From: Neoroseomonas oryzicola
GTDB lineage: Bacteria; Pseudomonadota; Alphaproteobacteria; Acetobacterales; Acetobacteraceae
Assembly: GCF_012163135.1 (NCBI RefSeq)
Contig: NZ_JAAVUP010000001.1
Span: 806,001 to 870,000 of the forward strand
Reading direction: 5' to 3'
DNA: 64,000 bases
Shown here: piece after piece, positions 16,758-25,127 of the stretch
How the letters are laid out: each line of letters opens with the position of its first letter
Numbering within the stretch: position 1 is the first letter of the stretch
Translations under genes and position numbers: made by a program
The notes under the pieces: model-generated
The model's database searches: none
The model's input: only the letters and a program-made list of their open reading frames with translations
What the model was told of the DNA's origin: nothing

Positions 16758-18449
16758 ATGAGTTCCGCTTCGACCTCGGGATACGGGGCCGCGCAGGCCA
16801 CACGGCCAATGACGAAGGAGGAGCGGAAGGTCATCGTCGCTTCTTCCCTCGGCACGGTGTTCGAGTGGTACGACTTCTACCTTTACGGTTCGCTCGCCGC
16901 GGTCATCGGCGCGAACTTCTTCTCGCAGTTCCCCGAGACGACGCGGAACATCTTCGCGCTCCTCGCCTTCGCCGCGGGCTTCCTGGTGCGCCCCTTCGGC
17001 GCGCTGGTGTTCGGGCGCCTCGGCGACATGGTCGGTCGCAAGTACACCTTCCTCGTCACCATCCTGATCATGGGCTCCTCGACCTTCGTGGTCGGCATCC
17101 TGCCCACCTCGGACCAGATCGGCCTCGCGGCCCCGATCATCCTGATCATCCTGCGCCTGCTGCAGGGCCTGGCACTCGGCGGCGAATACGGCGGCGCGGC
17201 GACCTACGTCGCGGAGCATGCCCCGCACGGACGGCGCGGCTTCTACACCTCCTTCATCCAGATCACCGCGACGGCGGGCCTGTTCCTCTCGCTGCTCGTG
17301 ATCCTGTTCACGCAGCAGATCGTGGGCGCCGACAATTTCCGGACCTGGGGCTGGCGCGTGCCGTTCCTGCTGTCCATCGCGCTGCTCGCCATCTCGGTCT
17401 GGATCCGACTGCAGATGGAGGAAAGCCCGGCCTTCCAGCGCATGAAGGCGGAAGGCACGCATTCCAAGGCGCCGATCTCCGAGGCCTTCTTCCAGTGGAA
17501 GAACGCCAAGATCGCGCTCTTCGCCCTGCTCGGCCTCGTCGCCGGCCAGGCGGTGGTCTGGTACACGGGCCAGTTCTACGCCCTGTTCTTCCTCGGCCAG
17601 GTGCTGAAGGTCGATCCCTTCACCACGAACATGCTGATCGCCTGGTCGCTGCTGCTGGGCTCGGGCGGCTTCGTGTTCTTCGGCTGGCTGTCCGACAAGA
17701 TCGGCCGCAAGCCGATCATCCTCGGCGGCTGCCTCATCGCCGCGCTGACCTACTTCCCGCTGTTCAAGCTGCTGAGCGCGGAAGCGAACCCGGACCTGGC
17801 GCGTGCGCATGCCACCATCGAGGTGCATGTGGTCGCCGATCCGGCCTCCTGCTCCTTCCAGTTCAACCCGACGGGGACGGCCCGCTTCACCGAGCCCTGC
17901 GACATCGCCAAGGCCGCGCTCGCGCGCGCCTCGGTCAACTATCGCGTCGAGGCGGCGCCGGCCGGCACGGTCGCCGGCGTGCGCATCCAGGGCAACCAGG
18001 TCATCCCGGCGAACAGCCCGACCTTCGCGCGTGATCTGACGGCGGCGCTGACCACGGCCGGCTACCCGGCCGCGTCCAACCCGTCGGTCGTGAAGATGAA
18101 CAATCCGTTCGACATCTTCGGCGAGCAGCAACTGGTGCTGATCGGCATCCTCACGCTGCTCGTTATCTACGTGACGATGGTCTACGGGCCGATCGCGGCG
18201 GCGCTGGTGGAACTCTTCCCCACGCGCATCCGCTACACCTCCATGTCGCTGCCCTATCACATCGGCAACGGCTGGTTCGGCGGCCTCCTGCCGGCGACCT
18301 CCTTCGCCATGATCGCGCAGACCGGCGACGTCTACTTCGGCCTCTGGTACCCGATCGTTATCGCGCTGATGACGGTGGTGATCGGCCTGATCTTCGTGCC
18401 GGAGACCAAGGACCGCGACATCTACGCGGGCGACAGCGCCAAGCCCTGA
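16758..18449 (+). CDS. MHS-family MFS transporter with periplasmic insert
   Basis: A proton-coupled metabolite transporter, 563 residues. The start MSSASTSGYGAAQ follows GGGGGGAG. Family marks: GTVFEWYDFYLYGSLAAVIG in helix 1, RPFGALVFGRLGDMVGRKYTF in the helix 2-3 loop, and LQGLALGGEYGGAATYVAEH. Helices 1-9 are followed by an unusual 105-residue hydrophilic insert (about 343-447) with two cysteines (365 and 381), then the last helices (ELFPTRIRYTSMSLPYHIGNGWFGGLLP). A related insert occurs in a long subgroup of MHS proteins, so it is not a frameshift. Substrates in the family are organic acids and betaines; the specific one is unknown. Confidence 0.92.
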   Translation: MSSASTSGYGAAQATRPMTKEERKVIVASSLGTVFEWYDFYLYGSLAAVIGANFFSQFPETTRNIFALLAFAAGFLVRPFGALVFGRLGDMVGRKYTFLVTILIMGSSTFVVGILPTSDQIGLAAPIILIILRLLQGLALGGEYGGAATYVAEHAPHGRRGFYTSFIQITATAGLFLSLLVILFTQQIVGADNFRTWGWRVPFLLSIALLAISVWIRLQMEESPAFQRMKAEGTHSKAPISEAFFQWKNAKIALFALLGLVAGQAVVWYTGQFYALFFLGQVLKVDPFTTNMLIAWSLLLGSGGFVFFGWLSDKIGRKPIILGGCLIAALTYFPLFKLLSAEANPDLARAHATIEVHVVADPASCSFQFNPTGTARFTEPCDIAKAALARASVNYRVEAAPAGTVAGVRIQGNQVIPANSPTFARDLTAALTTAGYPAASNPSVVKMNNPFDIFGEQQLVLIGILTLLVIYVTMVYGPIAAALVELFPTRIRYTSMSLPYHIGNGWFGGLLPATSFAMIAQTGDVYFGLWYPIVIALMTVVIGLIFVPETKDRDIYAGDSAKP

Positions 18450-18475
18450 CGCGCCACGCGCCAGGCGGTTTCGGG

Positions 18476-18512
18476 ACGGCGTCCGGGGCAACCCGGGCGC
18501 CGTTTCCGTTTT
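18476..18512. terminator. Rho-independent terminator
   Basis: A 12-bp stem with one T-G pair (left arm 18476-18487, right arm 18492-18503), a GCAA tetraloop, and a following TTTCCGTTTT run. It serves the transporter and lies directly beyond the end of the convergent exonuclease gene. Confidence 0.85.
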
Positions 18513-19183
18513 CAGGCGCCGAGCGGCGCCGCCGTCGCGTCCCGCCGGCGTTCCCGTTTGAGCCGCTGGCCGCGTTCCACCAGGTCGGTCAGCTGCAGCC
18601 AAGCCATCGCCGCCATCACCGCGTCGTTGACCGCGATGTGCTGCTCGAGTTGCGGGATGCCGAGGTCCTCGAGCATGGAGGCGAAGCGCAGGTCGATCGT
18701 CGTGCCCGGCGGCGCCTTGCCGTACTTCCGATCGTAGTAGAGCGAGGAGACCTCGATCCGCCGGTTCGGGAGGTGGACCTGCAGCAGTTCCTTCGCGTAG
18801 CGGTCGAGCATCCGCACGTCGAAATCGATGTAGTAGCCGAGCAGCGGGCGCGACCCGATGAAGCGCAGCAGTTCGGGCAGCACGTCCCGCATCGGCCGCG
18901 CGGCCTCGAGGTCGCGGGCGCGCAGGCGGTGGACCTTGATGCTGTCGGCGGTCGGCGCGCGGTCCGGCTTCACGAAGGCCTCGAAGCGGCGGCTCGTCTG
19001 GATGCGGCCGTCGACCACCGGCACGGCGGCGATTGCAAGGATCTCGTCCGTCGTCGTGTCGAGGCCCGTGGTCTCGCAATCGAGCGAGACCACCTCCCCC
19101 GCCGGCGGCGGGTCGAACAGGAAGAGGTAGCCATGGTCGGCCAGGGAGGCCCGCCAGAACAGCCGCTTGACCGCGTCGATCAC
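18512..19183 (-). CDS. DnaQ-like 3'-5' exonuclease
   Basis: A DEDDh exonuclease domain of 223 residues. ExoI is VVSLDCETTGLDTTTDEILAIA (DxE), ExoII is GYYIDFDVRMLDRYA, and ExoIII is HIAVNDAVMAAMAW (HxxxxD). The start is GTG, 2 nt after the DUF294 gene. Such exonucleases are regularly found next to cNMP/CBS/DUF294 proteins and actP in proteobacteria, but why is not known. It may process nucleotides or RNA rather than proofread DNA. There is no polymerase or clamp motif. Confidence 0.88.
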   Translation of the reverse strand: MIDAVKRLFWRASLADHGYLFLFDPPPAGEVVSLDCETTGLDTTTDEILAIAAVPVVDGRIQTSRRFEAFVKPDRAPTADSIKVHRLRARDLEAARPMRDVLPELLRFIGSRPLLGYYIDFDVRMLDRYAKELLQVHLPNRRIEVSSLYYDRKYGKAPPGTTIDLRFASMLEDLGIPQLEQHIAVNDAVMAAMAWLQLTDLVERGQRLKRERRRDATAAPLGA

Positions 19184-19185
19184 GG

Positions 19186-21006
19186 TCAGAAGGCCGCGGT
19201 GCGGAAGCGGGTCGCGATCACGTCGCGGAACTGCCGCACCACGCGCAGGCTGTCGCGCAGGATGTCGCGGTCCACCGCCGTCATGCGGCTCGGGCGCAGC
19301 AGCGATTCCCCCTCCACCGACCCGCGCCGCACCGCATCGAGCTGCGAGGCCAGGCGGTAGCCCATGAAGACGCGGTGCGCGCTGATGATGTCGCGGCCGA
19401 ACTCGCCATCGAAGCTGCCGGCGCGGACCAGAGCGGCCATGCGTTCGGCGGTCGAGGTCTCGGTGATGCCCTTCTCCAGCGCCATGGTCCGCACGCCGTG
19501 GACGATCGGGAAGATGCCGGCCTTCTTGATGTCGATGGCGTCGTCGGTCACGCCCACGCTCGCCATCAGCGTGCCCAGCACGCCGATCGAGGGTGTGGCG
19601 AAGCTCTCGATCAGATGGGCGAAGCGTCCGAGCAGCACCGCCTCGCCGCGCATCATTTCGAACAGCGCGGCCTTGGTCTCGGCGAGCAGCGCGGTCCGTC
19701 CGGTCAGTGCCACGCCGTCGAGGAAGATGGCGATGTTCATCGCCGCGTCCGGCGTGCGCTCCATCACCCAGGCGCGCAGCTGGCGGACCATGCCCTCGGC
19801 CGGCTGGGACCAGAGCGGGTTGCGCACCATGACGTTGCCCGGACAGGGCGGGAAGCCGAAGCCATCCAGCGCGCCGGAGAAGGCCTCCCGAAAGGTCGCC
19901 AGGTCCGCCTCGGGCACCAGGCCCGCGAGCAGCAGACCGTTGTCCTGGTCGGTGCGGACCGTCTGCTCGCCGCGCCCCTCGCTGCCCATGAGGATCAGGC
20001 AGCCCTGTTCGCGGATGGATGGCGGCGCGACGAGTTCGAACAACCGCACGAAGAGCCGGCGGTTGAGGTCCGAGGTGATCTCCGCGATCACCTCCACCTT
20101 CATGCCCTGGCGGTGCAGGCGCTCGACCTGGTCCTGGATCTCGCGCGCGGCGACGGCGAGTTCCTCGACATCCCGCGCCCGGTCGATACGCCCGGGGATG
20201 AGCTGCGAATTGCCCGCGAAGCGACCAAGCAGGTCGATATCCTCGAGGAAGCCGGCGAAGACGCCGCCCGACCGCACCGCCAACCTGCGCTTCCCGTGCC
20301 GCGTCATGGACAACAGCGCCTCGAAGAGGAAGTCGTCCTCGTCCACCGCGACGATGTCGAAATGCGTCACCTCGCGGACCGGCGTGTCCAGCGGCAGGCG
20401 TTGCAGGACCACGGCCTTGGCGAGGTTCATGCCCGTCACTACGCCGGTGCGTTCCCCGTCGCGGACGAAGGCGGCGTTGGTGTTGCCGTCGCGCATGGCC
20501 TGCCCGGCCTGTTCGATGGTGACCGCGCCGTCGATGAACACGGCGCGGCCATGCATCGCGTCGCGCACGCGCGCCCGCAGCACGCTCTCCATGCCGCCCT
20601 CGGCCTTGCGCGCCTCGGAGAAGGCTTCGAGCTTGCGGGAGACGTCCGCGTAGAAGAAGGCGGCAAAAGCGGCGTTGCGCGCGATCAGCGCGAGCACCGT
20701 CGCGCGTGGGATGAGGAAGCAGAGCGTCTCCTCCGCCGCGACGAAGTCCTCGCCGGCGGCGCCGTGCACCAGGGCGCGACTGTCGAAGGAATCGCGGGGG
20801 CCAAGGACGCCCTGCAGCGCCTCCGCGTCACGCGCCTCGACGGCGCCCTTGATCACGACATGCAGGAAGTCGGACGGACGGCCGCGCGCGACGATGGTCT
20901 CGCCCGGCCGGAAGTATCCGATGTCGGTCGCGGCGCGGAGTTCCTCGACCTCCTGCTGGGCGAGACGGTCGAAGGGTGGGTTCTGGGCATCGAAGCCGGT
21001 CGACAT
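19186..21006 (-). CDS. cNMP-binding / CBS / DUF294 nucleotidyltransferase-like protein
   Basis: A 606-residue signalling protein. A cyclic-nucleotide-binding-like domain (about 1-130; YFRPGETIVARGRPSDFLHVVIKGAV) is followed by a CBS pair (about 145-265; AMHGRAVFIDGAVTIEQAGQAM, GVVTGMNLAKAV). Then comes a DUF294 nucleotidyltransferase-like domain with GSEGRGEQTVRTDQDNGLLL and a helical C-terminal domain. The GSxxRGE..DxDxG pattern has the nucleotidyltransferase acidic residues. This resembles the GlnD-type fold, so it may modify a partner or sense nucleotides. It sits between actP and the exonuclease, a recurrent arrangement suggesting control of acetate uptake or use. Confidence 0.9.
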   Translation of the reverse strand: MSTGFDAQNPPFDRLAQQEVEELRAATDIGYFRPGETIVARGRPSDFLHVVIKGAVEARDAEALQGVLGPRDSFDSRALVHGAAGEDFVAAEETLCFLIPRATVLALIARNAAFAAFFYADVSRKLEAFSEARKAEGGMESVLRARVRDAMHGRAVFIDGAVTIEQAGQAMRDGNTNAAFVRDGERTGVVTGMNLAKAVVLQRLPLDTPVREVTHFDIVAVDEDDFLFEALLSMTRHGKRRLAVRSGGVFAGFLEDIDLLGRFAGNSQLIPGRIDRARDVEELAVAAREIQDQVERLHRQGMKVEVIAEITSDLNRRLFVRLFELVAPPSIREQGCLILMGSEGRGEQTVRTDQDNGLLLAGLVPEADLATFREAFSGALDGFGFPPCPGNVMVRNPLWSQPAEGMVRQLRAWVMERTPDAAMNIAIFLDGVALTGRTALLAETKAALFEMMRGEAVLLGRFAHLIESFATPSIGVLGTLMASVGVTDDAIDIKKAGIFPIVHGVRTMALEKGITETSTAERMAALVRAGSFDGEFGRDIISAHRVFMGYRLASQLDAVRRGSVEGESLLRPSRMTAVDRDILRDSLRVVRQFRDVIATRFRTAAF

Positions 21007-21016
21007 GGCGGCGTGC

Positions 21017-21042
21017 GGCGCGGCCCCGGGAGGGACCGCGCC
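21017..21042 (-). other. GC hairpin between actP and DUF294 gene
   Basis: Arms GGCGCGG (21017-21023) and CCGCGCC (21036-21042) sit in the 44-nt gap downstream of actP on the coding strand. No U-tract follows. It may protect the actP mRNA end or separate its expression from the downstream genes. Confidence 0.35.
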
Positions 21043-21050
21043 GCCCGTTC

Positions 21051-22748
21051 TCAGTGGATATGCGCCGAGGCGGCGCCGATCCCGGTCTCCGAGCGCACAT
21101 ACTGGGCGTCGAAGCCGGCCTGCTCGGACTTCGCCTGGGCGCTGCTGTCCATCTTCGAGAACAGCCAGATGCCGATGAAGGCGATCGCCATCGAGAAGAT
21201 GGCCGGGTTGTCGTAGGGGAAGATCTCCTTCGGGAAGCCGAGCGTCTGCACCCAGACCGCCTTGGACAGCACCACCATCACGACGGCGCTGACCAGGCCG
21301 AGGAAGCCGCCGATCAGCGAACCACGCGTCGTCGTACCCTTCCAGAACACCGACATGAGCAGGACCGGGAAGTTGCAGGACGCCGCCACCGCGAAGGCCA
21401 GGCCCACCATGAAGGCGACGTTCTGGTTCTCGAACACGTAGCCGAGGATGATGGCGACGATGCCGATCACCACGGCGGTGATCTTCGAGATCCGCACCTC
21501 CTTCTGCTCGTTGGCCTGGCCGCGCGCGATGACCTCGGCATAGAGGTCATGCGAGACGGCCGAGGCGCCGGCCAGCGTCAGCCCCGCCACCACCGCGAGG
21601 ATGGTCGCGAAGGCCACCGCCGATATGAAGCCGAGGAAGAGCGACCCGCCCACCGCGTTCGCGAGGTGCACCGCGGCCATGTTGGTGCCGCCCAGCAGCC
21701 CGGTGATGCGATTGATCACCCCGCCCGCACCCGCCGTGTAGAAGCTGTCGTCCGTCATCAGGAAGGTGATGGCGCCGAAGCCGATGATGAAGGTCAGGAT
21801 GTAGAAGTAGGCGATGAAGCCGGTCGCATAGAACACCGACTTCCGCGCCGCCTGCGCGTCCGACACGGTGAAGAAGCGCATCAGGATGTGCGGCAGCCCC
21901 GCCGTGCCGAACATCAGCGCGAGGCCGAGCGAGATCGCCGAGACCGGGTCCGAGACCAGTGCGCCGGGCGCCATGATGGCGTCGTGGCGCGGATGGATGC
22001 GGACCGCGTCGGCGAACATCGCCTCGGGGCTGAAACCGTAGCGCAGCATCACCATGAAGGCCATGAAGGAGGCGCCGGCGAGCAGCAGGCAGGCCTTGAT
22101 GATCTGCACCCAGGTCGTCGCCTTCATGCCGCCGAAGGCGACATAGACGATCATCAGGATGCCGACGATCACCACCGCGTAGAGGTATTCGAGGCCGAAC
22201 AGCAACTGGATCAGCTTCCCCGCGCCGACCATCTGCGCGATCAGGTAGAAGGCCACCACGACCAGCGTGCCGGTCGCGGACAGGATGCGGATCGAGGTCG
22301 GCTCCAGCCGGAAGGAGGCGACGTCGGCGAAGGTGAACTTGCCGAGGTTGCGCAGCCGTTCCGCGATCAGGAACAGGATCACCGGCCAACCGACCAGGAA
22401 GCCGATCGAATAGATCAGCCCGTCGAAGCCGGAGGCGAAGACCAGGCCCGAAATGCCCAGGAAGGAAGCCGCCGACATGTAGTCGCCGGCGATGGCGAGG
22501 CCGTTCTGGAAGCCGGTGATGCCGCCGCCCGCGGCGTAGAAATCCGCCGCCGAGCGCGTCTGCATCGCTGCGCGGTAGGTGATGCCAAGCGTGCCGAGCA
22601 CGAAGGCGAAGAACATGATGATCGCCGGCCAGTTCAGGGCCTGGCGATCCACCTGCCCTTCCAGCGCGCCGGCGGCCTGGGCGATGCCGATATGCGCCGC
22701 GGCGCCGACAGTGGCGGCGAGTGCGGCCACCCAGAGGAAGCGCTTCAT
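21051..22748 (-). CDS. actP: Cation/acetate symporter
   Basis: A sodium/solute symporter family member of 565 residues importing acetate and other short carboxylates. It has an N-terminal signal-like segment ([25 protein letters not shown]), then about 13 helices. The family stretches are [53 protein letters not shown] and [16 protein letters not shown]. The ATG at 22748 has AAGGAGGTG at good distance and shares one base with the upstream TGA (TGATG); an in-frame GTG sits one codon earlier. It forms a unit with yjcH and diverges from prpE, so uptake and CoA activation are paired. Confidence 0.94.
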   Translation of the reverse strand: MKRFLWVAALAATVGAAAHIGIAQAAGALEGQVDRQALNWPAIIMFFAFVLGTLGITYRAAMQTRSAADFYAAGGGITGFQNGLAIAGDYMSAASFLGISGLVFASGFDGLIYSIGFLVGWPVILFLIAERLRNLGKFTFADVASFRLEPTSIRILSATGTLVVVAFYLIAQMVGAGKLIQLLFGLEYLYAVVIVGILMIVYVAFGGMKATTWVQIIKACLLLAGASFMAFMVMLRYGFSPEAMFADAVRIHPRHDAIMAPGALVSDPVSAISLGLALMFGTAGLPHILMRFFTVSDAQAARKSVFYATGFIAYFYILTFIIGFGAITFLMTDDSFYTAGAGGVINRITGLLGGTNMAAVHLANAVGGSLFLGFISAVAFATILAVVAGLTLAGASAVSHDLYAEVIARGQANEQKEVRISKITAVVIGIVAIILGYVFENQNVAFMVGLAFAVAASCNFPVLLMSVFWKGTTTRGSLIGGFLGLVSAVVMVVLSKAVWVQTLGFPKEIFPYDNPAIFSMAIAFIGIWLFSKMDSSAQAKSEQAGFDAQYVRSETGIGAASAHIH

Positions 22749-23053
22749 CACAGCACCTCCTTCTTCAGGCTTTCGGTCATCTCGTCGAACTCGCCATTCG
22801 CGCGGCGGACATAGATGCCCGTCAGCAGGAAGGCCGACACGATCACGACGAGGCCGAGCACGATGCCGAGCGAGGTGACGCCACCGCCGACCTTGGTCGC
22901 GAGCAGCGGCTTGGCGAAGGCCACGAGGGCGATGAAGCCGAAATAGATCACCAGCATGATGATCGAGAGCGTCCAGGCGAACCCCGCTCTACGGCGGACG
23001 AGTTCCTGGAACTGGGGGCTTCGCAGCACCCTGAGATGCACATCGTCGGTCAT
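22748..23053 (-). CDS. yjcH: DUF485 membrane protein, ActP partner
   Basis: 101 residues. The start [22 protein letters not shown] is preceded by AGGAAGG. Two membrane helices ([22 protein letters not shown] and [22 protein letters not shown]) end in [20 protein letters not shown], the DUF485/YjcH pattern. It is always linked to actP-type symporters. Function is unknown, probably assembly or regulation of the symporter. Coupled to actP by overlapping stop and start. Confidence 0.93.
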   Translation of the reverse strand: MTDDVHLRVLRSPQFQELVRRRAGFAWTLSIIMLVIYFGFIALVAFAKPLLATKVGGGVTSLGIVLGLVVIVSAFLLTGIYVRRANGEFDEMTESLKKEVL

Positions 23054-23225
23054 GGCCTCGCCTTCCTGTTGGTCGGCGCCTGTCCCGGTCACAGCCGCGC
23101 GGGAGCCATAGACGGCGCAAGCGGGCCGAATCTTGATCTGCCGCAAGGTTGCGCGGGCGCGACGGGGCCTTGCATGGCCCCCGCCGGCCGTTGGACCCTG
23201 CCGGCAATCCAGGAGGATCCCACGC

Positions 23226-25124
23226 ATGTCCGGCAGCGCCCGCTCCTATGACGACACCTATGCGGCCTGGCGGCGCGATCCGGCCGGCTGGTGGGCCGAG
23301 GCGGCGAAGGGCATCACCTGGGACACGCCGCCGGCCGCGGCCTTCGACGGCACGCTCGGCGTCTACGGCCGCTGGTTTCCCGGCGGGCGGCTGAACACCT
23401 GCTTCAACGCGGTGGACCGCCATGTCGCGGCAGGGCGCGGCGCGCAGCCCGCCATCATCTGGGACAGCCCGATGACCGGGCGGATCGAAACCACGACCTA
23501 TGCCGAATTGCAGCAGCGTGTGGCGAAGATCGCCGGCGCGCTTGCCGAGCGCGGCGTCGGCAAGGGTGATCGCGTCGTCATCTACATGCCGATGGTGCCG
23601 GAGGCGGCGATGGCGATGCTCGCCTGTGCGCGGCTCGGCGCGGTGCATTCGGTGGTGTTCGGCGGCTTCGCCGCGGCGGAACTCGCCGCGCGCATCGCGG
23701 ATGCCAAGCCCAAGGCCATCGTCTCGGCCTCCTGCGGGCTCGAGCCCGGACGGGTCGTGAAGTACAAGCCGCTGCTCGACGCCGCGATCGGGCTGTCGCC
23801 GCACAAGCCTTCCAGCGTGCTGATCCTGCAGCGCGAGGCCGCGCCCTGCGAACTGACGCCCGGCCGCGACGAGGACCTGCTCGCCGCCGAGGCCGCCGCC
23901 GCGCCGCATCCTTGCGTGCCGGTCGAGAGCACCGACCCGCTCTACATCCTCTACACCTCGGGCACGACGGGGGCACCCAAGGGCATCCTGCGCGACAATG
24001 GCGGGCACGCCGTCGCGCTGCACAACTCCATGTCCATGGTCTACGGCGTCGGGCCGGGCGACGTGTTCTGGGCGGCGTCCGACGTCGGCTGGGTCGTGGG
24101 ACATTCCTACATCGTCTACGCCCCGCTGCTGGCCGGCTGCGCGACCGTGCTGTTCGAGGGCAAGCCCGTGGGCACGCCCGATGCCGGCACCTTCTGGCGG
24201 GTGTGCGAACAGCATCGCGTGAAGGTGCTCTTCACCGCGCCGACCGCGATCCGCGCCATCAAGAAGGAGGATCCGGACGGGGCCTTCCTGAAGCGCTACG
24301 ACCTCTCGCGCATGGAGGCGCTCTACCTCGCCGGCGAGCGCTGCGACCCCGACACCATCACCTGGTCCGAGCGCCTGCTCGCCAAGCCCGTGGTCGACCA
24401 TTGGTGGCAGACCGAGACGGGCTGGACCATCACCGGCAATTTCCGCGGCCTCGGCCTGTTCCCGACGCGCGCGGGATCCGGCGGCAAGCCCGCGCCCGGC
24501 TACGACGTGGTCGTGCTGGACGAGGCGCACCAAGAGGTCCCACGCGGGCAGATCGGCAGCCTCGCCGTGCGCCTGCCGCTGCCGCCCTCCTGCCTGCCGA
24601 CGCTGTTCAACGCGGATGATCGCTTCCGCGAGGCCTATCTCTCGGCCTTCCCCGGCTACTACTCGACCGCCGATGCCGGGATGGTCGACGAGGACGGCTA
24701 TGTCTGGGTGATGAGCCGCACCGACGACATCATCAACGTCGCCGGCCATCGTCTGTCCACCGGCGCGATGGAGGAGGTGCTGGCCTCCCACCCGGATGTC
24801 GCCGAATGCGCCGTGGTCGGCGTACGCGATACGCTGAAGGGCCAGGTGCCGCTCGGCCTCGTGGTGCTCAAGTCCGGCGTCGCGAAGGGCGAGGAGGCGA
24901 TCTCGAAGGAACTGATCGCCATGGTGCGCGACCAGATCGGACCGGTCGCCGCCTTCAAGGATGCCCGCGTCGTCGCCCGCCTGCCCAAGACGCGATCGGG
25001 CAAGATCCTGCGCGCGACGCTGCGCAAGATCGCCGATGGGGACGACTACGTCGTGCCGCCGACCATCGACGACCCGGCGATCCTGGATGAGGTCGGGGAC
25101 GTGCTGAAGGCGGCGATGCGGTAG
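23226..25124 (+). CDS. prpE: Propionyl-CoA synthetase (acyl-CoA synthetase)
   Basis: An AMP-forming ligase of 632 residues, activating propionate (and probably acetate) to the CoA ester. The start MSGSARSYDDTYAAWRRDP has GGAGG upstream. Motifs: N-terminal AcsA-type segment, P-loop-like LYILYTSGTTGAPKGILRDNGGH, WAASDVGWVVGHSYIVYAPLL, adenylate site WWQTETGWTITGNF, hinge region MSRTDDIINVAGHRLSTGAMEEVL, and catalytic lysine near LPKTRSGKILRATLRKI. The GILRDNGGHA variation and overall length favour PrpE over Acs. It diverges from yjcH-actP, making an uptake-activation pair. Confidence 0.9.
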   Translation: MSGSARSYDDTYAAWRRDPAGWWAEAAKGITWDTPPAAAFDGTLGVYGRWFPGGRLNTCFNAVDRHVAAGRGAQPAIIWDSPMTGRIETTTYAELQQRVAKIAGALAERGVGKGDRVVIYMPMVPEAAMAMLACARLGAVHSVVFGGFAAAELAARIADAKPKAIVSASCGLEPGRVVKYKPLLDAAIGLSPHKPSSVLILQREAAPCELTPGRDEDLLAAEAAAAPHPCVPVESTDPLYILYTSGTTGAPKGILRDNGGHAVALHNSMSMVYGVGPGDVFWAASDVGWVVGHSYIVYAPLLAGCATVLFEGKPVGTPDAGTFWRVCEQHRVKVLFTAPTAIRAIKKEDPDGAFLKRYDLSRMEALYLAGERCDPDTITWSERLLAKPVVDHWWQTETGWTITGNFRGLGLFPTRAGSGGKPAPGYDVVVLDEAHQEVPRGQIGSLAVRLPLPPSCLPTLFNADDRFREAYLSAFPGYYSTADAGMVDEDGYVWVMSRTDDIINVAGHRLSTGAMEEVLASHPDVAECAVVGVRDTLKGQVPLGLVVLKSGVAKGEEAISKELIAMVRDQIGPVAAFKDARVVARLPKTRSGKILRATLRKIADGDDYVVPPTIDDPAILDEVGDVLKAAMR

Positions 25125-25127
25125 CGA

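Noticed and set aside
17787-18101. Frameshift or gene fusion within the MHS transporter
   Set aside because: The insert keeps frame and codon use, and similar inserts exist in long MHS proteins.
16482-19079. 865-codon minus-strand frame
   Set aside because: Antisense to the MHS transporter; composition is His/Asp/Arg shadow sequence.
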